This document shows positions 16,203 through 25,424 of a stretch of 64,000 bases of DNA, one piece after another. Location: contig CAJTSH010000018.1 of assembly GCA_910578885.1 (NCBI GenBank), forward strand, positions 1 to 64,000. The letters run 5' to 3'. The position numbers were made by a program, and so were the translations under genes. The notes under the pieces were generated by a model that worked only from the letters and a program-made list of their open reading frames with translations, was not told where the DNA came from and did not search any database. Positions within the stretch are counted from its first letter, which is position 1; each line of letters starts with the position of its first letter. Source of the stretch: an uncultured Lachnospiraceae bacterium. GTDB taxonomy: Bacteria; Bacillota; Clostridia; Lachnospirales; Lachnospiraceae.

Positions 16203-16628
16203 ATGAAAACAAGAGAACATATCATGGAATTTATCCAAAAACAAAAAGTCGCTTTTATTGCTTCTATAGATGAAGATGGTTTTCCAAATATGAAAGCAAT
16301 GTTTGTGCCGCGCAAAATAGATGGGAATTGTTTTTATTTTTCAACAAACACATCTTCTATGCGTTCACAGCAATTTATGAAAAATCCAAAGGCAAGCATT
16401 TATTTTTATAACAAAGGGCGTTTTAAGTATGAAGGCATTATGCTGATTGGCACAATGGAAGTATTACAGGATGATGAAATAAAGCGGGAAATATGGTGTA
16501 CCGGAGATACGATGTATTACAGGAAAGGTGTGACTGACCCCGATTATTGCGTGTTAAAATTTACTGCAATAAAGGGCAGACATTATTGCGATTTGAAGTC
16601 AGAAAGTTTTAATATGGACATGGTTTAA
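16203..16628 (+). CDS. pyridoxamine 5'-phosphate oxidase-fold protein
   Basis: A 141-residue split-barrel protein of the general stress/PNPOx-like group. Visible are AFIASIDEDGFPNMKAM, FYFSTNTSSMRSQQFMKNPK and the C-terminal LKFTAIKGRHYCDLKS, which fit an FMN-binding fold. The bound cofactor and substrate are unknown; true PNPOx activity is unlikely at this length. AGGAGG lies eight bases before the ATG. It is co-transcribed with the MarR gene. Confidence 0.82.
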   Translation: MKTREHIMEFIQKQKVAFIASIDEDGFPNMKAMFVPRKIDGNCFYFSTNTSSMRSQQFMKNPKASIYFYNKGRFKYEGIMLIGTMEVLQDDEIKREIWCTGDTMYYRKGVTDPDYCVLKFTAIKGRHYCDLKSESFNMDMV

Positions 16629-16638
16629 AAAATAAATA

Positions 16639-16800
16639 CTATTGTAGTTTTTTGCTACAATGTCTGACGGCGACTATGTGGAGGAAATGCTAGTGTTTAA
16701 AAAGTCTTACCTGAAGCCCAAAATGCAGGTAAAATCCCCATGTCAAACATCTATTTCTTGACCAGAAATTGACCTTTCCCCCTCATACTGTTTATACTAA
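16639..16800 (+). promoter_or_regulatory. gap with dyad and probable promoter of the two-component operon
   Basis: A 7-bp dyad ATTGTAG/CTACAAT lies at about 16642-16662. Further down, TTGACC, 18 bases, TATACT form a plausible promoter ending just before AGAGGAGG of the response regulator; a second TTGACC lies 14 bases upstream. A 33-codon reading frame from ATG 16660 ends within the region and has no ribosome site, so I do not call it a gene. Confidence 0.45.
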
Positions 16801-16818
16801 AAGAGGAGGGATGTTATA

Positions 16819-17490
16819 ATGCCAAAAATATTAGTAGTGGACGACGAAAAAATGCTGACGGAATTGCTCGTGCAGCATTTCCGAGATAAGGGATATATCG
16901 CATATGAAGCGAACAGCGGAAAAGAGGCGCTTGAAAAGCTTTCAATTAAGCCGGATTTAATTCTGCTGGATATCAATATGCCGGATATGGATGGAATGAC
17001 TCTGTGCAAATCGATTCGGGATCATGTGGTGTGTCCGATTCTCTTTCTGACAGCCCGAATCACCGAGCAGGACAAGATAAACGGATTGCGGATCGGCGGA
17101 GATGATTATATTACCAAGCCCTTTAGCCTGCAAGAGCTGACGGCGCGCGTAGAGGCGCATCTTCGTCGGGACGCAAGAAACCGTACTGCGCCTGAAGTTC
17201 TGTCTTCTAAGGGGTTGATTGTAAATGTTTCCCAGAGAAAAGTATATTATGAGGAAGCGGAAATTGTATTGTCCAAGCGGGAATTTGACATTTTGGAGTT
17301 CCTGTTATCAAATGCCAACCAGATATTTGATAAGGAGCGAATTTATGAGGCGGTCTGGGGATTTGACGCAGAAGGAGACAGTAAAGTGATCAAGGAGCAT
17401 GTGCGCAAAATCCGTGCAAAATTATACGAGACAACTGGAAACGATTATATCGAAACAGTCTGGGGAATGGGGTACAAATGGAAAAAATAA
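16819..17490 (+). CDS. OmpR/PhoB-type response regulator
   Basis: A 223-residue regulator. The receiver domain has the acidic pair VVDDE at residues 6-10, the phospho-acceptor Asp in LLDINMPDMDG (about residue 52), the Thr in FLTAR and the Lys in TKPF. Residues 130-223 form a winged-helix DNA-binding domain ending in YIETVWGMGYKWK. The gene overlaps the histidine kinase gene by 13 bases, so they form a pair. The neighbours suggest it controls the lipoprotein and ABC transporter operon downstream. Confidence 0.95.
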   Translation: MPKILVVDDEKMLTELLVQHFRDKGYIAYEANSGKEALEKLSIKPDLILLDINMPDMDGMTLCKSIRDHVVCPILFLTARITEQDKINGLRIGGDDYITKPFSLQELTARVEAHLRRDARNRTAPEVLSSKGLIVNVSQRKVYYEEAEIVLSKREFDILEFLLSNANQIFDKERIYEAVWGFDAEGDSKVIKEHVRKIRAKLYETTGNDYIETVWGMGYKWKK

Positions 17491-18788
17491 AAATGAAAAT
17501 CAGAAATGCTTCTCTGCGGAAATCTTTTATTTATGCAATCTGTTCTACTGTGACAGCCGTTGTTCTGCTGTCATTTGTTACGATATGGAGTTGTTTAGCA
17601 TTTCGGAAATGGCTGCTGCCGGATTCCAATGAGGTCTTTTTAAACCAGACAATTGTTTATGAGGACGGCACGCAAAGCCGGTCGAAGTTGAGAGTAAAGT
17701 TTGGGGACGAGGAGCAGCAATACCCCGGAATTTTTACTAAAAATGAGGATGGGAAAGGGGTCACAGAGCCAGAGCAGAAGATAATCAAATATTCCGTAGA
17801 TAAAATAGAGAACAGCTATACGGAGCTGACTCCTAAACGAAAACTGGCATACAGCATTACCGGAGCGGCAATGGTGGGGCTGCCGATGATGTATTCCCTC
17901 GTCGGAATCCTTATTTGTGCTTTTCGGTTTTACCGAAAAAAATTGGATATACCGATTCGGATTTTGATGAAGGCTACGGAAAATATAGTAAATCAGAATC
18001 TGGATTTTTCAGTAGAATATGACTGCGAAGATGAGATGGGAGCGCTCTGCGCTTCCTTTGATAAAATGCGGGAAGCGCTCTATGAGAATAACAGAAAGCT
18101 CTGGGGCATGATAGAAGAACGGAAGATGCTGCAGGCGTCGGTCGCCCATGATTTACGGAATCCGATTGCCATTATCCAAGGTTATACTGAATATCTACAG
18201 CTTAATTTATCTGAAGGAAGGATTGGAAAGGAGCAGATGGCAAATATTGCGTCGAACCTGTCTGCATCCGCAAAGCGTCTGGAGCGGTATACGAACTCTA
18301 TTCGGGATATCAATCATTTGGAGGAGCTGGAGATTGTTCCAGCACGCAATTTGCTGCCGGATTTGCTGGAAGAGATTTTTGATGATTTTACTATTATTGC
18401 AAAAGAGAAGGGTATCAAGGTAGTATTCGAAAATTCGACGCCGCATTGCAAGGTGATGATAGATACGCAAGTATTTTACCGGATTTTAGAAAATATTTTT
18501 TCTAATGCCCTGCGGTACGCAAAGAATGAGATTTCTCTTTCCTTTGCATATGAAAATAAAAACCTGATTACGGTTGTTTGTGATGACGGAGCAGGATTTA
18601 CAAAAAAGGCGCTGCATACGGAGAACAGATATATTTATACTACGGAACAATCAGAAGAACATATGGGAATCGGCATTTCCATCAGCCGGATTTTGTGCAG
18701 GAAGCATGGCGGAATGCTGTCTCTTGCCAATCATCCGCCGCATGGAGCAAAAGTTACAGTTGTGATAGAAGCCTTGACCGTTTCTTGA
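17478..18788 (+). CDS. sensor histidine kinase
   Basis: A 436-residue membrane kinase. Two membrane helices (about residues 15-38 and 130-155) bracket an extracellular sensor of some 90 residues. A HAMP-like linker follows, then the phospho-acceptor His in VAHDLRNPIAII (about residue 221) and the ATP-binding N-box NIFSNALRYA and G-box DDGAGF. The H-box has the HDLRNP variant rather than HELKTP. Its start lies inside the end of the response regulator gene. The signal is not known; the downstream ABC genes suggest a peptide or envelope-acting compound. Confidence 0.93.
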   Translation: MEKIKMKIRNASLRKSFIYAICSTVTAVVLLSFVTIWSCLAFRKWLLPDSNEVFLNQTIVYEDGTQSRSKLRVKFGDEEQQYPGIFTKNEDGKGVTEPEQKIIKYSVDKIENSYTELTPKRKLAYSITGAAMVGLPMMYSLVGILICAFRFYRKKLDIPIRILMKATENIVNQNLDFSVEYDCEDEMGALCASFDKMREALYENNRKLWGMIEERKMLQASVAHDLRNPIAIIQGYTEYLQLNLSEGRIGKEQMANIASNLSASAKRLERYTNSIRDINHLEELEIVPARNLLPDLLEEIFDDFTIIAKEKGIKVVFENSTPHCKVMIDTQVFYRILENIFSNALRYAKNEISLSFAYENKNLITVVCDDGAGFTKKALHTENRYIYTTEQSEEHMGIGISISRILCRKHGGMLSLANHPPHGAKVTVVIEALTVS

Positions 18789-18838
18789 CCTTTGCAAATT
18801 ATAATCCTCTTAATCAAAAAGATTAGGAGGATATTTTT

Positions 18839-20275
18839 ATGCAGAAAATCAAAATAGGAATCTGCGTCCTTGCATGTATTCTTGGGCTTGCGGGATGCAG
18901 TCAGAACAAAAATGCAGATTCAATCGGCAGCAGTCAGCCGGAAAACAAGAGCGGCGTGACAGAGAGGGAAAACGGTGACGAAGGAAGCGCCAAAAATGCC
19001 CAGACGGATGAAAATCACGGGACAAATGGAAACCTTCAGATATTGAGTTTGTCAGACAAATCGTATTGTTCGAATGAAAACGGTTTTTATTATCGAACTG
19101 AATTTGCAGAGGAGTTAAAGGATGGCATTTATGGTTATCACATGATGTACATGGATTACGCGACCAGACAGGAGGTCTATCTCTGCAGCAATGCCGGATG
19201 CAGCCATGACACGCTGGATTGCACTTCTGTATTTTCGGATGATGAGGTAGGCTTTGACAGCATCCCGTTTTTCTATGGAGACGCGCTGTATCTTTTGAGT
19301 AAGGAATATGATGATGACGGAACGACTATTGTAGAAGCAAACTTTGGGGAGGTGAGTACCGGGGCAGCAGAAAGTATGCCGGCAGCCCTGTACCGGATGA
19401 ATCCGGATGGAACCGGACGGACTAAGGTATTTGAATTTTCACCGGATGTCACTGTAGAGGATGTAGTCTTGGGGGACGATACGAATCTTTACTTTATTAC
19501 GAAGGAGTTAACATCCGAGCAGTCAGAGAACAGTACGTATATAACTTCTTCAAAAAGAAACCTGATAAAAGTAGATAAGGAGTCATGGAAAGAGAGTGTA
19601 GTTTGCAGCATGGATTTTACACAGGATAAGATTGAGGATAAATGGAAAATAGATGGCGTCTTTGATTCATGTCTTGTTTTGGAGAATACGCTGTATAAGA
19701 GTGAAGCATCATGGCAGGAATTGAATGAGGATGATGATTTGTGGAAAGAAAGATATAGTAATTCGGAAAAGGAATTTGCAACATATGATTTGTCGAACGG
19801 TTCTTTTCAGGTAGTCTATACGATTTCAAATAAAGACTTAAATGTATGTCTGCAAAAGGGAAACATGCTGTATGTATCGAATAAAGATTCAGGGAAAATC
19901 CGGCAGGTTGACTTGACAACAGGGGAGGAAAGTAAATTTGCCGAGCTGGACTGTAGTTATATTGTGGACACATATAATGATGTGCTCTGCTGCTGGTCAT
20001 GGGATAATGAAAAGGATAAAACCCTATATTTTATAAGATATGACAGCGGGGAAATATCCCATTGTGGACTGGTTAATAAAAAAACGGGATGGAATTTAGA
20101 GATAAAAGCGGAAACAAAGGACTATTTCTTGGTGGTTTATGATTATGATGCGATAGACAATGGTGACGGTAGTTATGAGATTTTGCAGTATAAGCATGCG
20201 CTCATTGCAAAAGAGGATCTCTATCAGGGCAGGGGTGATTTTCTACCGATTCAAATGATTGGAAAGGGGGTATAG
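18839..20275 (+). CDS. lipoprotein, beta-propeller-like
   Basis: A 478-residue exported lipoprotein. The N-terminus KIKIGICVLACILGLAGCS is a type II signal peptide with lipobox LAGC (Cys20). After a low-complexity Asn/Gly/Glu linker there are repeated short beta-rich units with patterns such as ALYRMNPDGTGRTKVFEF and NLIKVDKESW, as in DUF5050-type propellers. It should be anchored on the outer face of the membrane. AGGAGG precedes the ATG. It lies between the kinase and the ABC genes and may help sense or bind the transported ligand. Confidence 0.75.
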   Translation: MQKIKIGICVLACILGLAGCSQNKNADSIGSSQPENKSGVTERENGDEGSAKNAQTDENHGTNGNLQILSLSDKSYCSNENGFYYRTEFAEELKDGIYGYHMMYMDYATRQEVYLCSNAGCSHDTLDCTSVFSDDEVGFDSIPFFYGDALYLLSKEYDDDGTTIVEANFGEVSTGAAESMPAALYRMNPDGTGRTKVFEFSPDVTVEDVVLGDDTNLYFITKELTSEQSENSTYITSSKRNLIKVDKESWKESVVCSMDFTQDKIEDKWKIDGVFDSCLVLENTLYKSEASWQELNEDDDLWKERYSNSEKEFATYDLSNGSFQVVYTISNKDLNVCLQKGNMLYVSNKDSGKIRQVDLTTGEESKFAELDCSYIVDTYNDVLCCWSWDNEKDKTLYFIRYDSGEISHCGLVNKKTGWNLEIKAETKDYFLVVYDYDAIDNGDGSYEILQYKHALIAKEDLYQGRGDFLPIQMIGKGV

Positions 20276-20279
20276 AAGC

Positions 20280-21008
20280 ATGTTAGATTTGATTGAAATT
20301 TCAAAATTATATGGTGAAAAGAAAGCGCTGCAGCAGGTGTCATTGTCATTTTCGGAAGGCGTCTATGGACTGTTGGGACCAAACGGAGCCGGTAAATCTA
20401 CATTGATGAGCATTATTACGGATAATCAGAAGCCGGACAGCGGAGAAGTCCTCTGGGACGGGAAGGAAATCGGAAAGCTAAAAGCCTCTTATCGGGAATT
20501 ATTGGGTTATGCACCGCAGCAGCAGGGATTATACGAAGCATTTACCGGAAGACGGTTCTTAAGTTATATGGGAACGTTAAAGGCTCTTGGAAAGAAAGAA
20601 CTTTCTGAGGAAATAGAGCGTGTCACAGCCTATGTCAATCTGGGCGAGGTAATTAACCGTCCAATTGGAACGTATTCCGGAGGAATGAAACAGCGCCTTT
20701 TAATTGCACAGGCAATCATGGGGAATCCGAAGCTGATAATTATGGATGAACCTACGGCTGGTTTAGACCCGAAAGAGCGGGTGCGCATCCGGGAAAAGCT
20801 GCAGGAATTGGCGGAGGGAAGGATGATTTTAGTTGCAACTCATGTCGTATCGGATATTGAGTCTATCGCCAAAGAAATTGTTATTTTAAAAAAAGGACAG
20901 GTGATAGCAAAAGATACGGTAGAGGCATTGTGCAAGATGTATGGTGACGCGAATAACCTAGAAGATGTATATATGAAAGTATTTGGAGATGAGGCGGAAT
21001 ATGTATAG
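20280..21008 (+). CDS. ABC transporter ATP-binding protein
   Basis: A 242-residue ATPase with Walker A GPNGAGKST, signature YSGGMKQRL, Walker B LIIMDEPTAGLDP and H-loop ATHVV. It lacks the long C-terminal extension of the BcrA type. The ATG at 20280 lies four bases after the stop of the lipoprotein and about ten bases from AAGGGGG. It overlaps the permease gene by eight bases (ATGTATAG), so the two are coupled. It should power the large permease that follows. Confidence 0.93.
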   Translation: MLDLIEISKLYGEKKALQQVSLSFSEGVYGLLGPNGAGKSTLMSIITDNQKPDSGEVLWDGKEIGKLKASYRELLGYAPQQQGLYEAFTGRRFLSYMGTLKALGKKELSEEIERVTAYVNLGEVINRPIGTYSGGMKQRLLIAQAIMGNPKLIIMDEPTAGLDPKERVRIREKLQELAEGRMILVATHVVSDIESIAKEIVILKKGQVIAKDTVEALCKMYGDANNLEDVYMKVFGDEAEYV

Positions 21009-23274
21009 ACTGATATTTTTTGAACTTGGGAAAAACATAAAAAAGCGAAGCTTTCTTTTATCCATTGCCGGCATCCTGTTTCTGAATCTGTTTCTGCTCT
21101 GGTATGTAAATCTGCCGGATGAGGGCAGTCCCAAGCTTTCGGCTTATCGGGCGTTTGAACAGGATATTCGGGCAATGTCTGAGGAGGAAAAGCTGGAATA
21201 TGCGGAGAAATTGTATCTGGATATTGAAGGAGTCTGTCTCGTGAGAGATGTATTGCAGTTAGAAGCATCCTCATTTGAAATGGGTGAGATGTTTGCGGAG
21301 CAAATGCGCTCAGAACATCCCGGCGTGTTTGAGGCTTACTATGATACATATGAAAAGGGCAATTATCTGAAGTACACGGATTCTTTAGAACAGGAAAGTG
21401 CGTTGCTTACAGAGATTTATGAGGAGATGGAAAAAGTGTCAGGATATGACGCTTATCTGGAGGGCGTCCAGAATACAAAAGGAGCATTGGGCGGTATTTC
21501 CATTTTTGCTTCAGAGGAAACAGATTCTTTCTCCAGCCGGAATATTGAAAAGAGCGCATCTGATTATAAGAAGTTAGAAAACGTAGAGATTACATTCTAT
21601 CCTTCTAAAGGAATTGCATCGGCAATGGGGAACCATATCTCGGATGTATTTCTTTTGCTGGTAATTCTTCTGTTTGCAAGCAGTCTGATTTATGAGGAAA
21701 AGGAAAAGCGGCTGTTTTGTATCACAAGGGCTTCGGTCTATGGAAGAGGACACAGTATTGCGGCAAAACTGCTTGCGCTTGGAATTTACAGTATAATTGT
21801 TACAGCATTGTTCTATGGGGTGAATCTTTTGTTCTTTGCAGGAACGACGGGAATCGGAGATTTATCCCGCAGCATACAGTCTGTTGCTCCATATATGGAG
21901 AGCAGCCTTCCGATTTCAGTCTGCGGTTATTTGATAGGAAGTATTCTGACAAAAGCAATGGTGCTGTTTGCAGCAGGGGCTCTGTTCACTTTTTTATCTA
22001 TGGTTTCCAGATATGGGTTTATGAGCTATCTGGCGGGAGGCATTGTTGTGCTGGTAAGCTGGCTGCTGTATCAGTTCATACCTTCCTATTCATCATTTAA
22101 CTGGCTGAAATATTTAAACATGCTCGGATTGATGAAAACAGAGGATATCTATGGCGGATATCTGAACTTTAATTTTTTTGGTCATCCGATTTCCAGAATT
22201 TTTGCTTCTTGGGGTGCGATTTTCATCTATCTTACAATTGGCATTCTAATATCTGTATGCTTTTTCGTAAAATGCAGAACGTTGGAGTTAAAGAGGATAG
22301 AGCTTCCCATTGTCTTAAAGCCGCATATTCACAGCAGTCTATTTTTACATGAGGGATATAAGATTCTGGTGATGAACCGGGCGGGCATGATTCTTTTGGT
22401 GTTTACAGGACTGATTGGGTACTGGTATTTATCGGGGCAGGAGACGCTTTCTGCGAAGGAAAGCTATTATCAAAGCGTCATGCTGCAGTTAGAGGGTGAG
22501 CTGACGCAGGAAAAGGAAGCGTTGATTGATGCGGAGAATAAGCGGTATGAGGAAGCATTTGCACAGATTGCTAAAATTGACGAGCTGGTTGAATCAGGTG
22601 AAATTGATCAAAGTGCGGGAGATTCCATGAAATCAAGATATAACAGCGAGGTAGCATTTTATCCGTCATTTCAGAGAGTATTAGATCAGTATGACTATGT
22701 GAAGGAAAGCGGAGGAGAATTTTTGTATGATACAGGATATCTCCACTTATTTGGCATTTTAGGAAGAGGATTTTCTGTGGAGTTTCTGATGCTTTCCATC
22801 TGTATGGTGTTATCCTTTAGCAATGGAATGTCAATGGAGAATCAGAGGAAATCATGGCAGTTATTGTCTGCGACAAAAAGAGGGAGGCGGCAGGTTTTAT
22901 GCAGAAAGGTCTTGGTCTGTGCGTTGGGAACATGCTTCATTTCTCTTGTTCCCTGGGTCTGCCGTATCATTCGCATCCATCGTCTGTATCCAATGCATGG
23001 GTTTTTGGCATCTCTTCGGAGTATTCCTCATTACCGGAATATCGGGGTATCTATGCCGGTAATCTTGTGGATTGGTCTGTTTGTACTTGTACAGGTATTT
23101 ATCGTGGAGTTTGTCATGATGGTGGTTCTGCTGCTGTCTTACGCATTAAAATCTCATATGCGGGCGTTGTTTGCGGGAGCGTTAATTCTGGTGATTCCTT
23201 TGGTTTTAAAGGAAATGGGGTTTGATTTTGCGGAATATTGTTCACTGTATCCGCTTTATGGATTTTTTACATAA
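21001..23274 (+). CDS. large ABC-2 type permease with extracellular domain
   Basis: A 757-residue membrane protein. It looks like two fused ABC-2 permease halves, each starting with a cytosolic amphipathic segment, one helix and a long hydrophilic loop (residues about 35-200 and 475-585, coiled-coil-like in the second), followed by five or six membrane helices. The length is about twice that of a normal ABC-2 subunit, so one polypeptide may form the whole channel. The ATG at 21001 has GAGGCGG six bases upstream. The substrate is unknown. Confidence 0.78.
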   Translation: MYRLIFFELGKNIKKRSFLLSIAGILFLNLFLLWYVNLPDEGSPKLSAYRAFEQDIRAMSEEEKLEYAEKLYLDIEGVCLVRDVLQLEASSFEMGEMFAEQMRSEHPGVFEAYYDTYEKGNYLKYTDSLEQESALLTEIYEEMEKVSGYDAYLEGVQNTKGALGGISIFASEETDSFSSRNIEKSASDYKKLENVEITFYPSKGIASAMGNHISDVFLLLVILLFASSLIYEEKEKRLFCITRASVYGRGHSIAAKLLALGIYSIIVTALFYGVNLLFFAGTTGIGDLSRSIQSVAPYMESSLPISVCGYLIGSILTKAMVLFAAGALFTFLSMVSRYGFMSYLAGGIVVLVSWLLYQFIPSYSSFNWLKYLNMLGLMKTEDIYGGYLNFNFFGHPISRIFASWGAIFIYLTIGILISVCFFVKCRTLELKRIELPIVLKPHIHSSLFLHEGYKILVMNRAGMILLVFTGLIGYWYLSGQETLSAKESYYQSVMLQLEGELTQEKEALIDAENKRYEEAFAQIAKIDELVESGEIDQSAGDSMKSRYNSEVAFYPSFQRVLDQYDYVKESGGEFLYDTGYLHLFGILGRGFSVEFLMLSICMVLSFSNGMSMENQRKSWQLLSATKRGRRQVLCRKVLVCALGTCFISLVPWVCRIIRIHRLYPMHGFLASLRSIPHYRNIGVSMPVILWIGLFVLVQVFIVEFVMMVVLLLSYALKSHMRALFAGALILVIPLVLKEMGFDFAEYCSLYPLYGFFT

Positions 23275-23418
23275 GCTTTACAAATACAGAGTATTAGGAA
23301 GCTGAGAAATCTCTGCTATCCTTATGAGTTTAAAGTGATGGGAATTAAGGGAGAGTAATCGTCAAAGAAAAAATCCCGGTAAAAGCCAGAGTTACAAAGT
23401 AATATAAGGATTATGAAG
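23275..23418 (+). other. intergenic gap with a possible coding vestige
   Basis: The reading AAGCTGAGAAATCTC ... GGAGAGTAA (about 23299-23360) encodes KLRNLCYPYEFKVMGIKGE then a stop, which reads like the end of a protein but has no start. It is not assigned to a family. No other gene is visible before the terminator at 23419. Confidence 0.25.
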
Positions 23419-23439
23419 AAGAGCCGTATGGCTCTTTTT
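23419..23439 (+). terminator. terminator after the ABC operon
   Basis: AAGAGCC-GTAT-GGCTCTT followed by TTTC. A compact intrinsic terminator. Confidence 0.7.
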
Positions 23440-23488
23440 CATTGTCGAAAATTGTATAATGCAGTTATCCTATCACAAACGCACCTAC

Positions 23489-23521
23489 AATTCATTTAAA
23501 TTTTACATACATTTTACATAA
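23489..23521 (+). promoter_or_regulatory. probable PhoP-binding direct repeats (Pho box)
   Basis: Three head-to-tail 11-bp units are present: AATTCATTTAA (degenerate), ATTTTACATAC and ATTTTACATAA. The 11-bp period and the TTTACA core fit PhoP-type response regulator sites in Firmicutes. The box lies about 125 bases before the Na/Pi cotransporter, which is encoded with a PhoP-like regulator and a PhoR-like kinase. Confidence 0.65.
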
Positions 23522-23645
23522 TTCCCCCCCTCTTCTTTACAGAAAAAAATTAAAATGGTTTTGCAAATATGTATACGGCAAACTGAAAGCGTACATTTTA
23601 TTTTTATGAAAAGCAAATGAATAATTGTTTTTAGAGGAGGGAAAT

Positions 23646-25409
23646 ATGGACATATTTGGAATACTCTCACTTATCGGCGGTCTTGCGCTGTTTTTGTATG
23701 GAATGAATGTAATGGGCGCAGGGCTCGAGAAAGTGTCAGGCGGTAGATTAGAGCGGATTTTGGAGAAACTGACTTCAAATCCGCTTAAAGCTGTTTTGTT
23801 AGGGGCGGGAGTTACAGCAGTCATCCAGTCGTCTTCCGCAACTACCGTTATGGTCGTGGGTTTTGTGAATTCCGGAATTATGAAGCTTTCTCAGGCAATT
23901 GGAATTATTATGGGGGCCAATGTGGGAACGACAATTACGTCATGGCTGTTAAGCCTTGGAGGGATTGAAGGAGACAGTCTTTTTATACGTCTATTAAAGC
24001 CTTCCTCCTTTTCTCCGGTGTTGGCATTGATTGGAATTATTCTTTTGATGTCAGGTAAGAATGATAAAAGGAAAAATGTCGGAGAAATTCTTCTTGGATT
24101 TGCAGTACTGATGTATGGAATGGAGGCTATGAGCGGTGCAGTTAAGCCGCTTGCAGACGTACCTGAATTTACAAATATCCTGATGATGTTTCAAAATCCG
24201 ATTTTGGGAGTGCTGGTGGGAGCGTTGCTGACTGCAGTAATCCAGAGTTCTTCCGCTTCGGTAGGTATTTTACAGGCTTTGTCTGTTACGGGGGCGTTTA
24301 CTTATGGGTCAGTTCTTCCGATTATTATGGGACAGAACATCGGAACTTGTGTGACAGCCATGATATCATCAGTTGGCGCAAACAAGAATGCTAAGAGAGC
24401 GGCGTTTGTGCATCTGTATTTTAATATATTTGGTACAATCTTATTCCTTTTGTGTTATTATATTCTAAATGCAGTCTTTCGGTTTCCGTTTACGGATGAA
24501 ACGGTCGGATATGCCGGAATAGCGGTGATTCACAGTATTTTTAATATATTCACGACACTGGCGCTGCTGCCGGCGGTAGGTCTTTTGGAAAGGTTTGCCT
24601 ACCTTACTATACCGGAGTCCGGGGATGAGAAGGAAGGCTCGAGGGATGATTTTCCTCTGTTGGATGAGCGTTTTCTTGCGACGCCGTCCTTTGCAATCGA
24701 ACAATGCCATACGGTTGTAAAGCAGATGGCGGGCTTATCGAAGGACTCATTTTTAGGAGCGATGGAGCTGGTCAGTCATTATTCCGGCAAACTTGCCAAA
24801 AAAGTAATAGAACAGGAAAATACTGTTGACCGGTATGAGGATAAGCTGCGCGCCTATTTGACCAGATTAAGCGGACAGAGCTTAGGGTATGCCGACAGCC
24901 AGAACGTATCGACATTGATGCACTGCATTACGGACTTTGAGCGTATTTCCGATCATGCGGCGAATGTGGTGGAATCAGTTCAGGCAATGAAGAAAAAAGA
25001 TCTGTCCTTTTCAAAAAAAGCAGTGGAGGAAATGGAAATTTTCCGAAATGCGATTTCTGATATTTTAGAGCGGTCCATCGGAGCTTTTATTTCAGAAGAC
25101 GAAGCTCTTGCAAGAACGGTAGAGCCTTTGGAAGAAGTGATAGATGAGTTAAATAAAGATGTAAAGAAACGTCACGTAAAGCGTTTGCGTAAAGGAAAGT
25201 GTACGATTGAGCTGGGACTGGCGCTTTCCGATATTGCAACAAATTATGAGAGAGTGGCGGATCATTGTTCCAATATTTCGGTCTATATGATTCAGGTTCA
25301 GGATAACCAGTTGGAGGAGCATGAGTATGTAAATTATTTAAAGGAAGAGGATAACAGATACTTTACAGAACAGGTCGCAGAATTTAAGAATAAGTATCTT
25401 CTTCCATAG
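23646..25409 (+). CDS. Na/phosphate cotransporter with PhoU-like domain
   Basis: A 587-residue protein. The N-terminal 310 residues are a membrane domain with the duplicated QSSSATT/QSSSAS motif (about residues 65 and 205) that defines the PNaS (NptA/YjbB) family. Residues about 350-560 form a helical PhoU-like domain with the pattern TDFERISDHAANV and NYERVADHCSNI. It takes up inorganic phosphate with Na+, or exports it, as proposed for YjbB. AGAGGAGG precedes ATG 23646. A Pho box lies upstream and the phosphate two-component genes follow directly. Confidence 0.93.
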   Translation: MDIFGILSLIGGLALFLYGMNVMGAGLEKVSGGRLERILEKLTSNPLKAVLLGAGVTAVIQSSSATTVMVVGFVNSGIMKLSQAIGIIMGANVGTTITSWLLSLGGIEGDSLFIRLLKPSSFSPVLALIGIILLMSGKNDKRKNVGEILLGFAVLMYGMEAMSGAVKPLADVPEFTNILMMFQNPILGVLVGALLTAVIQSSSASVGILQALSVTGAFTYGSVLPIIMGQNIGTCVTAMISSVGANKNAKRAAFVHLYFNIFGTILFLLCYYILNAVFRFPFTDETVGYAGIAVIHSIFNIFTTLALLPAVGLLERFAYLTIPESGDEKEGSRDDFPLLDERFLATPSFAIEQCHTVVKQMAGLSKDSFLGAMELVSHYSGKLAKKVIEQENTVDRYEDKLRAYLTRLSGQSLGYADSQNVSTLMHCITDFERISDHAANVVESVQAMKKKDLSFSKKAVEEMEIFRNAISDILERSIGAFISEDEALARTVEPLEEVIDELNKDVKKRHVKRLRKGKCTIELGLALSDIATNYERVADHCSNISVYMIQVQDNQLEEHEYVNYLKEEDNRYFTEQVAEFKNKYLLP

Positions 25410-25424
25410 AGAGGGGAATCGGAA

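Noticed and set aside
16660..16761. A 33-codon frame MSDGDYVEEMLVFKKSYL... before the response regulator
   Set aside because: No ribosome site, begins inside a dyad and has no known relative; too little support for a gene.
18786..18812. TTGACC followed by TATAAT before the lipoprotein gene
   Set aside because: The spacing is 9 bases, or 20 from the other TTGACC, so neither fits a sigma-A promoter. The gene may be co-transcribed with the kinase.
22854..23225. A 123-codon same-strand frame inside the end of the large ABC permease
   Set aside because: The permease frame continues through it with good membrane helices to its stop; no frameshift is needed.
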